DNA of 64,000 nt from Rummeliibacillus sp963792445 (GCA_963792445.1 CAWBWO010000006.1:1-64000), one strand, 5' to 3'; positions 34,618-43,960 are shown, counted from the first letter of the stretch. Notes: generated from the sequence alone by a model not told the origin. Made by a program: numbers and translations.

Positions 34618-35037
34618 ATGATGAAAGCAAGAAGCAGAATTAAATGTATTAGCTTTTGTCTACTCCTTTTGCTCTTAACTGGTTGTATGGAGCCAAATCA
34701 TTCAGTCCAAACAGGTACAGTAGATCAAAAGGGTACAATTCAAATATCTAATACACTCAGAAATGAAAAAACTTACCAAAAGGGGATTCAAACATTTAAT
34801 AATGGCCGAAATATAAAAGTCACGCCTGAAGAAATTGAAAACTTAAAAACACATTATATTCAATTCAGAGATAATAACCAAAATATAGTGATTGATAATT
34901 ATAATGTTTGGCTTGATTCAAATAAAAAGCGTATTATCTTTACAGATTCGACTAAAGAGTATTCTTTCTATCAAATTGAGGATAATGATGCGGATTTTAT
35001 AAAAAATTTAATGTTTAAGGATGAAGGAAGTAAATGA
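34618..35037 (+). CDS. Hypothetical lipoprotein
   Basis: 139 residues: basic N-terminus, hydrophobic signal ISFCLLLLLLTGCM with lipobox LTGC, then a small polar domain of about 110 residues (EEIENLKTHYIQFRDNNQNI, NVWLDSNKKRIIFTDSTKEY). I recognise no family. ATG 34618 and 34621 are both possible after AGGAGGAGAA. A small membrane-protein gene follows 46 bp later and may be cotranscribed. Confidence 0.7.
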   Translation: MMKARSRIKCISFCLLLLLLTGCMEPNHSVQTGTVDQKGTIQISNTLRNEKTYQKGIQTFNNGRNIKVTPEEIENLKTHYIQFRDNNQNIVIDNYNVWLDSNKKRIIFTDSTKEYSFYQIEDNDADFIKNLMFKDEGSK

Positions 35038-35082
35038 TGCGTTGTATACTAAAGTAAAAACAGTTGGAGCGTGTAACAAAAC

Positions 35083-35226
35083 ATGTGGTTTTGGTATTTA
35101 GTAAGCTTTCTTATTAGTTTAGTTGCAACATTTCTCATCTATAAAATAACTCATGTCATTTTATTTGTTTTTCCACCGCTTGCAGTTATTTTAGTCCATC
35201 TTTACTTTAAGCGGAAAGCAAAGTAA
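35083..35226 (+). CDS. Small two-helix membrane protein
   Basis: 47 residues, nearly all hydrophobic: MWFWYLVSFLISLVATFLIY, then a short turn and a second helix ending HLYFKRKAK, which fits two membrane spans with a positive C-terminus inside. TTGGAGCGTGTAACAAAAC gives a modest ribosome binding site. It lies 46 bp after the lipoprotein gene and before a terminator, which suggests a two-gene operon. Function unknown. Confidence 0.55.
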   Translation: MWFWYLVSFLISLVATFLIYKITHVILFVFPPLAVILVHLYFKRKAK

Positions 35227-35238
35227 CTTTATTAAAAA

Positions 35239-35266
35239 GGCTAATTGCAATCAAATGCAATTAGCC
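35239..35266. terminator. Bidirectional terminator
   Basis: A perfect 11-bp stem, GGCTAATTGCA with TGCAATTAGCC; the minus strand has the better T run (CTTTTTAAT), serving the EamA gene. Confidence 0.8.
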
Positions 35267-35272
35267 TCTTCT

Positions 35273-36181
35273 TTATAATTCGTCAGCAATTCCTAAAATG
35301 ATGATCCCAATCATGACAATAGCGATGACGAAATAGTGTTTTGGTGTTAGTTTTTCTTTTAAGAATATTCGTGAAAGAATTACTGAGAAAATACTATAAG
35401 ATGCAATAAGGGGAGCAGCAATAATGGCATATGCACTCATTGCGTATACATAGAAGAATTGACCAGTTGTTTCAAGAATTGCTGCACATGCTTTATCACG
35501 CTCTTTGAAAATATTAAATTGGACTTTCTTTATACCTTTTAAATAGATAAATGCTATGAAAGCACAGATGAAAAATGTATATTCATAAGCCAAAAGAGCA
35601 GCATCTTCGCTCATTAATTTCAATTCATCAAGATAGATTCCATCTGCGAAAGTTCCAGCACCATCTAATAATGCATAAATAATAGGGAACATGATAGCCA
35701 TAAATCCGAGTTGATATTTTTTATCAACTTGTACATTATTTAACCGTAACATTTGGTTTTCCTGTTGTTTTTCAACAACAGCGATTCCAATAACACCGAT
35801 TGTCACAATAATTACACCAAATATATGTATCCAATCAATATCTTGATGGAAGAAGATGAATAGTAAAATCGCTGTAATGGCACCGGATGAGTTTTGTACT
35901 GGTGAAGAAATAGAAAGTTCTAAGTAACGAAGCCCTACATAACCAATTGTCATGGAAGCGATATAGAAGAACGATACTGGTAAATACTTAATCATATCAA
36001 AAGGGTGAAAATCAATACCTTTATATAGCATATAGCCAGTTGCATGAATCCCCATAACAAGTCCAACCATGACAACAATCTTTAAATGACTGAATTTGTC
36101 ATTACGATCAGATCCCCGCTTATAAAATAAATCAGCACCACCCCATGCAAGAGCAGTCAGGATTGAAAACATAAACCACAT
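35273..36181 (-). CDS. EamA/DMT family transporter
   Basis: 302 residues with ten predicted membrane helices in two EamA repeats. MWFMFSILTALAWGGADLFY at the start and GLRYLELSISSPVQNSSGAI in the first repeat mark the family. The frame is open from 36214, but AAAGGAGC lies 11 bases before the ATG at 36181, which starts directly in the first helix, so that start is preferred. Substrate unknown; DMT proteins move metabolites or drugs across the inner membrane. Confidence 0.85.
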   Translation of the reverse strand: MWFMFSILTALAWGGADLFYKRGSDRNDKFSHLKIVVMVGLVMGIHATGYMLYKGIDFHPFDMIKYLPVSFFYIASMTIGYVGLRYLELSISSPVQNSSGAITAILLFIFFHQDIDWIHIFGVIIVTIGVIGIAVVEKQQENQMLRLNNVQVDKKYQLGFMAIMFPIIYALLDGAGTFADGIYLDELKLMSEDAALLAYEYTFFICAFIAFIYLKGIKKVQFNIFKERDKACAAILETTGQFFYVYAMSAYAIIAAPLIASYSIFSVILSRIFLKEKLTPKHYFVIAIVMIGIIILGIADEL

Positions 36182-36401
36182 GAATGATAATAGCTCCTTT
36201 ATTAAATTTTGCAACTTAACTATTATACGGATATTTATGACTATTGAAAAGAAAATAGCTTAGTAAAATTAACTACATTGTTTTTATGAAAATTAAAATA
36301 TCGTTTCACAGAATTGGATTAATAAGGGTTAAAAACATGCGAAAGCAATATCAATTGATGGTACAATAGAAGCAATAAATCAAACGAAAGGTGAAAAGTC
36401 T

Positions 36402-38168
36402 ATGATCGAAAAAGCACAGCACTATTTGCAACAATTTTTTGGTTACAAACAATTTCGTTTGGGACAAGTCAAAATTATTGAACATATATTATCTGGGAAG
36501 TCTTGTCTTTGTGTGATGCCAACTGGTGGGGGTAAATCTGTTTGTTACCAAATACCAGCATTAATGCTTGAGGGAACAACGATTGTTATTTCTCCTTTAA
36601 TTTCTCTAATGCAAGATCAAGTGGATACATTGTTAGAAATGGGGATAGAAGCTGCTTATATCAACTCATCATTAAGTCAAAAAGAAATTCAGGACACAAT
36701 CTTAAATGCGCAAAATGGACATTATAAATTACTATATATAGCTCCTGAACGTTTAGAATCCGAATCTTTTAGAAATTTACTCGCAAAATTATCAGTACCT
36801 TTAATTGCAATAGATGAAGCACATTGTATTTCTCAATGGGGACATGACTTTAGACCAAGCTATCGAGCAATCGGTCGATTAACTAAGCTATTTGACAAAA
36901 GACCAACTGTAGTTGCGCTTACTGCGACTGCAACACCAACCGTTCGGGAAGATATCTGTCAACAACTAAATATTGAAGAAGAAAATACGGTTATTACAGG
37001 ATTTGCAAGAGATAATTTAAGTTTCTCAGTGATAATTGGACAAAATAAAGAACGCTACATGAAAGATTTTGTAAAGAAAAATGCGCAGGAAGTTGGCATT
37101 ATTTATGCAGCAACAAGAAAAACAGTAGATCATCTTTATGAAGTGCTAAAAAAAGCGGGATTACGTGTTGCAAAATATCATGCCGGATTGTCAGAAACAG
37201 TCCGTTCTTCAGAGCAAAATCGATTTTTACATGACGAAGCCTCTGTGATGGTCGCAACAAATGCCTTTGGGATGGGAATTGATAAGTCCAACGTAAGATT
37301 TGTAATCCACTATCAATTGCCAAAGAACATGGAAAGTTATTATCAAGAAGCAGGAAGAGCTGGTCGAGATGGATTACCAAGTGAATGTGTTCTTTTATAC
37401 GCTCCACAAGATGTTCAAACACAACGTTTTTTAATCGATCAAACGGATGATCGAGAGCGAATCCCTCAAGAACTAAAAAAGCTACAAAGTATGGTTGACT
37501 ATTGTCATACAGAACACTGTTTACAACAATATATTGTGAATTACTTTGGAGAAGCTGGGGAAGAGAAGTGCGGTAAATGTGGCAATTGCACGGATCAACG
37601 TGAAATATTCGATGTAACAGTTGAGTGCCAAAAAGTATTATCATGTGTCATTCGTATGGGGCAAAAATTCGGCAAAACCATGGTCGCACAAGTATTAGTA
37701 GGTTCTAAAAATCAAAAAATACGTAACTTTGGATTTGAAACTCTTTCAACTTATGGATTATTGAAAGAAATGACGATCAAAGATGTAACGAATTTTATTG
37801 AATTTATGATTGCTGAAGAGATATTAGCAGTAAACCAAGGTTCAATGCCAACAGTCTTTGTAACACCAAAAGGAAAAGAAGTTCTATTATCAAGTAAAAA
37901 AGTATATAGAAGGGGTATTGTCGAAACAAAACAAATTGTAAACGAAGACCCACTTTTCGAAGAACTTCGTGTTATAAGAAAAAAATTAGCTGATGAAGCA
38001 AACGTACCGCCATTTGTTATTTTCTCTGATAAAACTTTAAGAGATATGTGTGCAAAAAAACCATCAACTCATTTTGAATTTTTAGAAGTAAATGGTGTTG
38101 GTCAAAACAAATTAGAAAAATACGGAGATATTTTCTTGAACACCATTGCGAAATTTCAAACAACTTAA
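36402..38168 (+). CDS. recQ: ATP-dependent DNA helicase RecQ
   Basis: 588 residues with full RecQ layout. Helicase core: motif 0 FGYKQFRLGQ, Walker A MPTGGGKSVCYQ (residues 39-50), DEAH box IDEAHCISQWGHDFRPSY with the RecQ aromatic loop, and motif VI YYQEAGRAGRDGLPSE. The RQC zinc ligands follow in CHTEHC and CGKCGNC. A C-terminal HRDC domain (about 510-588, VNGVGQNKLEKYGDIFL) completes it. It unwinds 3'-5' at forks and in recombination. The start follows CGAAAGGTGAAAAGTCT. Monocistronic as far as can be seen. Confidence 0.95.
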   Translation: MIEKAQHYLQQFFGYKQFRLGQVKIIEHILSGKSCLCVMPTGGGKSVCYQIPALMLEGTTIVISPLISLMQDQVDTLLEMGIEAAYINSSLSQKEIQDTILNAQNGHYKLLYIAPERLESESFRNLLAKLSVPLIAIDEAHCISQWGHDFRPSYRAIGRLTKLFDKRPTVVALTATATPTVREDICQQLNIEEENTVITGFARDNLSFSVIIGQNKERYMKDFVKKNAQEVGIIYAATRKTVDHLYEVLKKAGLRVAKYHAGLSETVRSSEQNRFLHDEASVMVATNAFGMGIDKSNVRFVIHYQLPKNMESYYQEAGRAGRDGLPSECVLLYAPQDVQTQRFLIDQTDDRERIPQELKKLQSMVDYCHTEHCLQQYIVNYFGEAGEEKCGKCGNCTDQREIFDVTVECQKVLSCVIRMGQKFGKTMVAQVLVGSKNQKIRNFGFETLSTYGLLKEMTIKDVTNFIEFMIAEEILAVNQGSMPTVFVTPKGKEVLLSSKKVYRRGIVETKQIVNEDPLFEELRVIRKKLADEANVPPFVIFSDKTLRDMCAKKPSTHFEFLEVNGVGQNKLEKYGDIFLNTIAKFQTT

Positions 38169-38252
38169 TCAAAGGGAGTTTTGAAATTGCTATTTCAGGA
38201 ATTAGTAACGTATGGTAATAATCGTTCAATACTTAAAAAGCGAATAAAAACA

Positions 38253-38285
38253 AAAGAACCAACATCAAAAGGATGTTAGTTCTTT
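38253..38285. terminator. Terminator shared by recQ side and the convergent gene
   Basis: AAAGAAC, one mismatch, AACATC, loop AAAA, then the complement to 38285. Minus-strand T run (TTTTGTTTTT) favours the HesB-like gene, whose stop lies inside the stem. Confidence 0.75.
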
Positions 38286-38573
38286 CAAAATACTTAGTTG
38301 TGCGTGTTTTTCATCTAACAACACAATTCCTGTGACTCCGTTGACTGTTTCAGAATGGATAATTTTGTCCTTCAAAACAGGAAGCAATTTTGGGGAAAGT
38401 GCGACGTGGATACCCTCAATATCCATTATAATATCCGTGTGAATAGGGGTATCGATATCTGCAGCAAATTGCATCCCATTTCGATCTGCCACTGCATAAA
38501 AGCGGAGCAGATGATATTTATTATCAGCTGTTAAGTTATTGATAAATTTCTTCCCCTGAATGGTTAGTCTCAT
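38265..38573 (-). CDS. HesB/YadR-like protein without cysteines
   Basis: 102 residues. The start MRLTIQGKKFINNLTADNKY and the all-beta remainder recall the Fe-S biogenesis (HesB/IscA-like) fold, and Bacillales proteins of this look are often annotated as iron-sulfur cluster biosynthesis family. However, it has no cysteine at all, so it cannot bind a cluster in the usual way. The ATG at 38573 follows AAAGGATGATTTCACT. The role is unknown; the family call is tentative. Confidence 0.55.
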   Translation of the reverse strand: MRLTIQGKKFINNLTADNKYHLLRFYAVADRNGMQFAADIDTPIHTDIIMDIEGIHVALSPKLLPVLKDKIIHSETVNGVTGIVLLDEKHAQLSILKELTSF

Positions 38574-38678
38574 AGTGAAATCATCCTTTACGCAAGATCA
38601 GAAATCGTTAATATGTTGAGAGTATTCCACGCGCTACATCGATTTAAACAAGAAGTATTACGAGAAATTTAAAAATTT

Positions 38679-38777
38679 TTATTTTCGTGTAAGCCATTCC
38701 GCAATGATGAAAAATAGGATAAAAAAGGCAAATGCTATAACAAAAAACCATATTGGTACTTCACCAAAAGACAACAA
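38679..38777 (-). CDS. Possible small single-span membrane protein
   Basis: A 32-residue frame on the minus strand: a TTG start (38777, or 38774) just after GGGGGTG, then LSFGEVPIWFFVIAFAFFIL, a Phe-rich helix, and IAEWLTRK with a basic C-terminus. The shape (one membrane helix, positive inside end) and the ribosome binding site suggest a real small protein, but there is no family match and no terminator. The rest of the 450-bp gap between 38574 and 39024 shows nothing else. Confidence 0.4.
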   Translation of the reverse strand: MLSFGEVPIWFFVIAFAFFILFFIIAEWLTRK

Positions 38778-39024
38778 AGACACCCCCGGTCAATTCATAT
38801 TGTAATAGTAGCATACTAAATGAAGTGTATTTTAATAAAAGAACATATAAGTTTACCACTTACAAAAGATTTTCTAAAAAATTCGCCGTATTTTAGGACA
38901 AATGTAGCAAAATCGTATAAAATAGTTGTTGTTATCTATTTAAATTTACTTGGAATTCTTAAACTTATCAAAAAAGTAGTGTAAGTTAAAGTTTGACTTT
39001 AGTTAAGAGAGGTTGTTTTAAAGA

Positions 39025-39222
39025 ATGATTCATTTACAATGGAAAGATGCACCAACAATTAAAACCGTTACTTGCAAAAATACAAATGCAAAAAAATACC
39101 TAGTTTCGAATGTTCTAACAGTTGGAAAAGAATATGAAGTGAAAAACGAAACAGAAGAATTCTTATTTGTTATTGATAATACTGGCAATATTGGTGGTTA
39201 TTATAAAGAATACTTCGAATAA
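39025..39222 (+). CDS. DUF6501 family protein
   Basis: A 65-residue soluble protein: MIHLQWKDAPTIKTVTCKNT, then VLTVGKEYEVKNETEEFLFV and GNIGGYYKEYFE. This matches my memory of the short DUF6501 proteins of Bacillales, which look like a small SH3-like beta barrel. No function is known. AGAGAGGTTGTTTTAAAGA precedes the ATG, and its own terminator follows, so it is monocistronic. Confidence 0.75.
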   Translation: MIHLQWKDAPTIKTVTCKNTNAKKYLVSNVLTVGKEYEVKNETEEFLFVIDNTGNIGGYYKEYFE

Positions 39223-39236
39223 TGTTTTTGAACTTT

Positions 39237-39274
39237 AAGCTTTTCGCTGACTTATAATAGCGAAAAGCTTTTTT
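39237..39274 (+). terminator. Terminator of the DUF6501 gene
   Basis: A perfect 12-bp stem, AAGCTTTTCGCT with AGCGAAAAGCTT, then TTTTTT. Confidence 0.93.
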
Positions 39275-39317
39275 ATTTAGGCTTTAGTAATCATACGTTA
39301 TGGAAGGAGATCTAATA

Positions 39318-40181
39318 ATGCAACAAATTATCCAACAAGAACAAGGTTTAAGAAAAACTCGTAAACATTCGGAAGAAGATTCACTTTTAATTGGAGATAG
39401 TGGCTACATTTCTCCAAATGATTATTTATGGGAAGATGTATTATTAAGTGTTACTTTAAAAAAGCCTGTATTATTGAAAGGTCCCTCTGGTTCAGGGAAA
39501 ACTAAAATGGCAGAATCATTATCGAACTTTTTTAATCAACCGATGCATAGCATTAACTGTTCTGTTGATCTTGATGCGGAAAGTCTACTTGGATTTAAAA
39601 CAATGGTTCAAAAAGATGGACAAACAATGATTGAATTTGTAGAAGGACCTGTTGTGAAAGCGATGAAACAAGGTCATTTACTATATATTGACGAAATTAA
39701 TATGGCAAAAGCAGAAACCCTACCGATTCTACATAGTGTACTTGATTACAGACGTATGTTGACCAATCCTTTTACAGGGGAAGTTATTCAAGCGCATCCT
39801 GATTTTTGTGTGATTGCAGCCATCAATGAAGGATATATTGGGACAGCGCCGATGAACGAAGCGTTAAAAAACCGTTTTGTATCATTTGGTATTCCGTATT
39901 TAAATGGTGATCAATTAAAAGAATTATGGCAAAAGGCATTTCCTAGCATACCAAACAAATTGCAATCATTCATGCTACATTTAGCTGAAGATTTAAAACA
40001 ACAAGTAGTGAATGGATTACTAAGTGAAGAAGCAGCATCAGTTCGTAGTTTACTTGACGCAACAGAATTGGCACAATATATGGATCCACTGAGAGCAATC
40101 CGATATACCGTAGCTGAAAAGTTAGATGATCTAAGTGAAAAAGAATTAGTAATGGAATTAGCAAAAACTTGGATAAAGTGA
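39318..40181 (+). CDS. yojN: MoxR/CbbQ-type AAA ATPase (YojN-like)
   Basis: 287 residues of the MoxR branch of AAA+ ATPases. Walker A LLKGPSGSGKTKMAESL (about residue 52-68), Walker B LLYIDEINMAKAETLP, sensor 1 CVIAAINEGYIGTAPMNEAL and the arginine finger in ALKNRFVSFGIPYL. The C-terminal lid helix bundle is normal. Such ATPases act with a von Willebrand A partner to insert metals or remodel complexes; the partner follows after 10 bp. The ATG at 39318 has GAAGGAGATCTAATA ahead and is preferred over 39300. Confidence 0.88.
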   Translation: MQQIIQQEQGLRKTRKHSEEDSLLIGDSGYISPNDYLWEDVLLSVTLKKPVLLKGPSGSGKTKMAESLSNFFNQPMHSINCSVDLDAESLLGFKTMVQKDGQTMIEFVEGPVVKAMKQGHLLYIDEINMAKAETLPILHSVLDYRRMLTNPFTGEVIQAHPDFCVIAAINEGYIGTAPMNEALKNRFVSFGIPYLNGDQLKELWQKAFPSIPNKLQSFMLHLAEDLKQQVVNGLLSEEAASVRSLLDATELAQYMDPLRAIRYTVAEKLDDLSEKELVMELAKTWIK

Positions 40182-40191
40182 GGTTTTTAAA

Positions 40192-42093
40192 ATGGCCGAA
40201 CTAAACCGTTTTATACAATTTAATAATGAACAAATCGATCCAAGATTGATGTTACATTATGAGCAATTAGCAAAAGCTCTTGCAAATGCACCATTCTTAA
40301 CGATTACAGAACGGCAATTAATCGAAATGAAACCACAAGAGAAGCAACTAGCCATCAGTGTATTCTGGCGTCATAGAGATCTGGAAACTACACATTTAGG
40401 CCGACTTTCGGATATTTATCTATTAACATGTGGATTTTGGCAAGAATTTTCAGTTGCAAAATGGCTGTTATTTGAAGAAGAGATACAAGATCACCCGTTT
40501 AAAAAGTTATATAAGCAATTAGTAATTCTAGTGGAAGAATTTCGATTAATGGATTTGGTTGTGACAAAGAGACCAGGTACAAGTAAAGCTATAGAAATTC
40601 GAAGAAAAGCATACATTGATTCACATAAACACCGATTTGAAGTAAATTCTCAAAAAGGGTTTATTGCTGACGCCTTCATTAATTATTTATTTTTGGCAGC
40701 ACACGCGGGAATGATGCTTTTACCTCAAACTGAACTAGCAGAAAAATTTGAGCCTGCTCTTTATCCATTTCAACAAATTTATGACGTAAAATCGACAAAA
40801 GATAGTATTGATTTAATTTATCGAATAATCCCTTATGTAGCAGATCATATTCAAAAAGATGTCACACTCAATTATTATGCATTGATGGATTCAATTCCAA
40901 AAGCAGCGAAATTTCATGAAACTAATGGTGTAAAAGGACAAGAATGTGGGGATCAACAAAATGCCAAGGAAACAATTGAGCAACTATTTCGGACTTGGCA
41001 CAGAGAAACGAAGGAAGAGTCTGGGGTTCATTTACGTTATGAATTAGAGAGAGGAAATGCTTCAAAGTCATTAAGTTTAGAGGCGGAAGAAGGACAAGGC
41101 GGTAACGAAATTTCTGAAGAAGGAACTGGAGGTGCACCAAATACAAATGCAACTCTACAAAAATCTTCGCTAAATGAAGCAAAAAAACTTCCACGTGGAA
41201 AACGGCAAGCAGGAGCAGACTTTGGGGAACAGAATAAACATGTCGTTTTTGAAGAAAAAAGAATTACTCGAACAAAAGATTGGGACGCCCTCACTACATT
41301 AGCACTTTGGCGTTTGAACCAAGCCCCAAGCGTAAAAGCAATTACTACAGAATTTCGAAAACGGATGGCTCAAAAGGAATTGGCAAAGAGAGAGAATTTA
41401 ACAAAAGGTAGATTAGATTCTTCAAAATTAACCAAATTTCTATTAGAAGATAGACCTAAACCATTTTATAAAAATAATGCCCCAGCTAAACCATTAGACG
41501 CTGTTTTTGGATTGCTAATCGATGGATCTGCTTCTATGATTGACAAAATGGATGAAACAAAAAAAGCTGTATTATTATTTCATGATGTGTTAAGACAAAT
41601 GAATATTCCGCATGAAATGGTGTCTTTTTATGAAGATGCATATGAGGCAACACCTGAAATACAGCCAAATACTTTTGAATGGTTGCATAAATTAGAGGAT
41701 GGAAATAAAGATGATGGTTCAGCAATAATGTCACTTACGGCACATGAAGATAATCGTGATGGTTTTGCCATTCGATGGATGACAAAACGATTAAATTATC
41801 GAGTTGAAAAGCATCGATTTCTTTTAGTGTTTTCTGATGGAGAACCATCCGCTTTTGATTATGCTCAAAATGGAATCAAAGATACAGCAGAAGCAGTAAT
41901 AGATGCGAAAAAGCAAAATATTCAAGTGATTCATTTGTTTTTGAATACGGAGATGCCAGGGGAGGAGCAGTTACAACTTTTCAGAATGATTTATGGAAAC
42001 CAAACAGTTGCTGCTGATAGCGTGGAAAAATTTACAGATGTTACATTAAGACTCTTACGGAAGATGATTTCATTCGTTATTCAAAGTCAATAA
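40192..42093 (+). CDS. yojO: von Willebrand factor A domain protein (YojO/CbbO/NorD-like)
   Basis: 633 residues. The N-terminal 400 residues are helical with a charged, low-complexity linker (about 290-370). The C-terminal third is a vWA domain with the metal-ion-dependent adhesion site GLLIDGSASMIDKMDETKKA near residue 443, and LLVFSDGEPSAFDYAQNG supplying the later Asp. It pairs with the MoxR ATPase upstream, as in CbbQ-CbbO and NorQ-NorD, where vWA docks on a client to be activated. The client here is unknown. GTGAGGTTTTTAAA precedes the start. Confidence 0.85.
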   Translation: MAELNRFIQFNNEQIDPRLMLHYEQLAKALANAPFLTITERQLIEMKPQEKQLAISVFWRHRDLETTHLGRLSDIYLLTCGFWQEFSVAKWLLFEEEIQDHPFKKLYKQLVILVEEFRLMDLVVTKRPGTSKAIEIRRKAYIDSHKHRFEVNSQKGFIADAFINYLFLAAHAGMMLLPQTELAEKFEPALYPFQQIYDVKSTKDSIDLIYRIIPYVADHIQKDVTLNYYALMDSIPKAAKFHETNGVKGQECGDQQNAKETIEQLFRTWHRETKEESGVHLRYELERGNASKSLSLEAEEGQGGNEISEEGTGGAPNTNATLQKSSLNEAKKLPRGKRQAGADFGEQNKHVVFEEKRITRTKDWDALTTLALWRLNQAPSVKAITTEFRKRMAQKELAKRENLTKGRLDSSKLTKFLLEDRPKPFYKNNAPAKPLDAVFGLLIDGSASMIDKMDETKKAVLLFHDVLRQMNIPHEMVSFYEDAYEATPEIQPNTFEWLHKLEDGNKDDGSAIMSLTAHEDNRDGFAIRWMTKRLNYRVEKHRFLLVFSDGEPSAFDYAQNGIKDTAEAVIDAKKQNIQVIHLFLNTEMPGEEQLQLFRMIYGNQTVAADSVEKFTDVTLRLLRKMISFVIQSQ

Positions 42094-42098
42094 AAAAG

Positions 42099-42134
42099 AA
42101 AAGGAGAGAGACAAAAATTTGTCTTCCCCTTTTT
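42099..42134. terminator. Terminator between yojO and telA (convergent)
   Basis: AAAAGGAGAGAGACAAA pairs with TTTGTCTTCCCCTTTT with small bulges; T run on the plus strand and A/T run on the other side. Confidence 0.75.
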
Positions 42135-43314
42135 AATAAGGTGATTTTTGTTGATGTTGAGTATGAATAGCTAAAAGTCTTTGTTTTAAGTCTTCTTCCA
42201 TACGGGCTATTTCGATTTCAGCTGCTTTTCGTTTTTGGCGTCCATCAGCTTGAATTTGTAACGTTTCTTCAATCGTTGAAATTAAGTTTTCTTGTGTTTT
42301 CTTTAAAGTTTCTATTTCGACTAATCCTCGTTCGTTTTCTTTCGCTGTTTCAATTGTGTTTACCTTTAACATTTCAGAGTTTTTCAATAGTAAATCATTT
42401 GTTGTTTTTGTCACTTGTTTTTGCGCTTCTACAGCTTTACGTTGATTGTTTAATGTTAGGGCAATCGCAATCTGGTTTTTCCATAAAGGAATTGCAGTCA
42501 TAATAGAGCTTTGAATTTTTTCAGCTAAAGTTTGGTTTGTTTGTTGGATCATACGAATTTGTGGTGCCGTTTGTATTGTTATTTGGCGAGATAATTGCAG
42601 GTCGTAAACCCGCTTTTCAAGGCGATCTACAAATTGTGCAAGGTCATTGAAATCTTGCACATCCATTTGATCTTGAGAGAGTTCAGCCTTTTGTTTGAGC
42701 TTTGGTAACATTTCAGTAACGATTTCTTCTTTTTTAAGTTCAGCTGCTGCAATATAAACATTTAAAGCTTGAAAATAGGTTTTATTTTGTTCGTAAAGCT
42801 GATCTAACATTTTAACATCTTCAACTAATCCGGCTTTAGAATGTTCTAATTGAATGCCAATTCGATCTATTTGCGTACTTAGTTTTTGGTATTTTGTCAT
42901 CATTTCTTGTAGAGAACGAGATACGCGACCAAAAAATTTTCGAATGCCACTTTTTTTACTTTGTTGAAGCTCTTCAGGATTGAGTTCATTTAGTTTATCC
43001 ATCAGATTTTTTAAAACATCGCCAACTGGACCGATGTCTTTACGTTGAACATGGTCAAGCATTTGATGTGAAAAACGAGAGAGTTCAGTTTGGGCATTTG
43101 CACCATAAGTTAATATGGATTGATAATCTCCAACAGGAATCTGTGCTGCTAATTGCTCAGCTTTTTTCTTATCTTCATCAGGCAAACGATCCATTACTGT
43201 AAGAGTTTTAGACTCTTGCGGAATGCTTGATTGAACAGGTTGTGGTTGGAAATCGAATGGATTACTTAGTAAATCATCCATTGATTTCGCAGAATTAGAT
43301 GATGAGTCGGTCAT
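42133..43314 (-). CDS. telA: TelA/YaaN family toxic-anion resistance protein
   Basis: 393 residues, mostly long helices, of the TelA family (PF05816): AEKIQSSIMTAIPLWKNQIA and IALTLNNQRKAVEAQKQVTK form the conserved core, IRKFFGRVSRSLQEMMTKYQ is earlier. Members are linked to tellurite and lantibiotic tolerance, with unknown mechanism. The frame is open from 43371, but GAGAGGAGATTCAAA precedes the ATG at 43314 (MTDSSSNSAKSMDDLLSNPF), the better start. It follows xpaC by 13 bp, so the two form an operon. Confidence 0.9.
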   Translation of the reverse strand: MTDSSSNSAKSMDDLLSNPFDFQPQPVQSSIPQESKTLTVMDRLPDEDKKKAEQLAAQIPVGDYQSILTYGANAQTELSRFSHQMLDHVQRKDIGPVGDVLKNLMDKLNELNPEELQQSKKSGIRKFFGRVSRSLQEMMTKYQKLSTQIDRIGIQLEHSKAGLVEDVKMLDQLYEQNKTYFQALNVYIAAAELKKEEIVTEMLPKLKQKAELSQDQMDVQDFNDLAQFVDRLEKRVYDLQLSRQITIQTAPQIRMIQQTNQTLAEKIQSSIMTAIPLWKNQIAIALTLNNQRKAVEAQKQVTKTTNDLLLKNSEMLKVNTIETAKENERGLVEIETLKKTQENLISTIEETLQIQADGRQKRKAAEIEIARMEEDLKQRLLAIHTQHQQKSPY

Positions 43315-43327
43315 TTTGAATCTCCTC

Positions 43328-43960
43328 TCAAGTTGCTGATAGTTGTTTTTGTGAAGTTGAAAGTTGTGCAAAATCCAACTCCATTTTCAGTTCTTCGATA
43401 TCTGTTGCGAGTACTGCATGTAAGTCCTCTTGCATAATATTATTTAGGCCTTCTAATGTTTCTCGTGTTTCTTGCAAAGCTAAATGTACATCCATATCTT
43501 TTATTGGTTGTGTAGAGAGTAGGGCATACTTCTCTGTTAATTCACTAGCTGAGTGAAGATGTGCGTAGAAAAATTGCTCTACATTATAAAACTTTTTAGG
43601 GTTTTTATTTACAATATTTACGATTCTTTTAGCCAAACGATTCATTTCAAAAATTTGTTTAAATGTAGAGATAGAACGAACCTTTGTATAAAAACGATTT
43701 AAGTTTCGGAGTTCGCTATATGCTTCATTTAATTGAGATTTGATATGCTTGTACTCTGAACGAGTAAGACCTATTCTTTTTAAATATTTGGATAGTTGTA
43801 TGTTTTTAATAATATAATTTGATGGTAGGTAGCTAATGATTGCAATCAAAGAGCTTATCCAAAAATTAACATCAAAATTAAAAGTACATATCATCCATGT
43901 CGATAGAATTACGATAAGATTGAAACTATTTCTGATTATAAATTGTCCAAATTTAAACAT
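43328..43960 (-). CDS. xpaC: XpaC-like membrane-associated protein
   Basis: 210 residues with two N-terminal membrane helices (residues 11-30 and 32-50, FNLIVILSTWMICTFNF and SSLIAIISYLPSNYIIK), then a helical cytoplasmic domain (RSEYKHIKSQLNEAYSELRN). It matches the XpaC family, named for hydrolysis of a phosphate indicator in Bacillus but of unproven enzyme activity. xpaC-telA (yaaN) order is conserved in Bacillus. GGAGGAAAATCC precedes the ATG. Confidence 0.85.
   Translation of the reverse strand: MFKFGQFIIRNSFNLIVILSTWMICTFNFDVNFWISSLIAIISYLPSNYIIKNIQLSKYLKRIGLTRSEYKHIKSQLNEAYSELRNLNRFYTKVRSISTFKQIFEMNRLAKRIVNIVNKNPKKFYNVEQFFYAHLHSASELTEKYALLSTQPIKDMDVHLALQETRETLEGLNNIMQEDLHAVLATDIEELKMELDFAQLSTSQKQLSAT

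Noticed and set aside
38183..38278. 31-codon frame starting at TTG after GGGAG, just downstream of recQ
   Set aside because: It runs into the shared terminator stem and ends there; the peptide has no recognisable feature.
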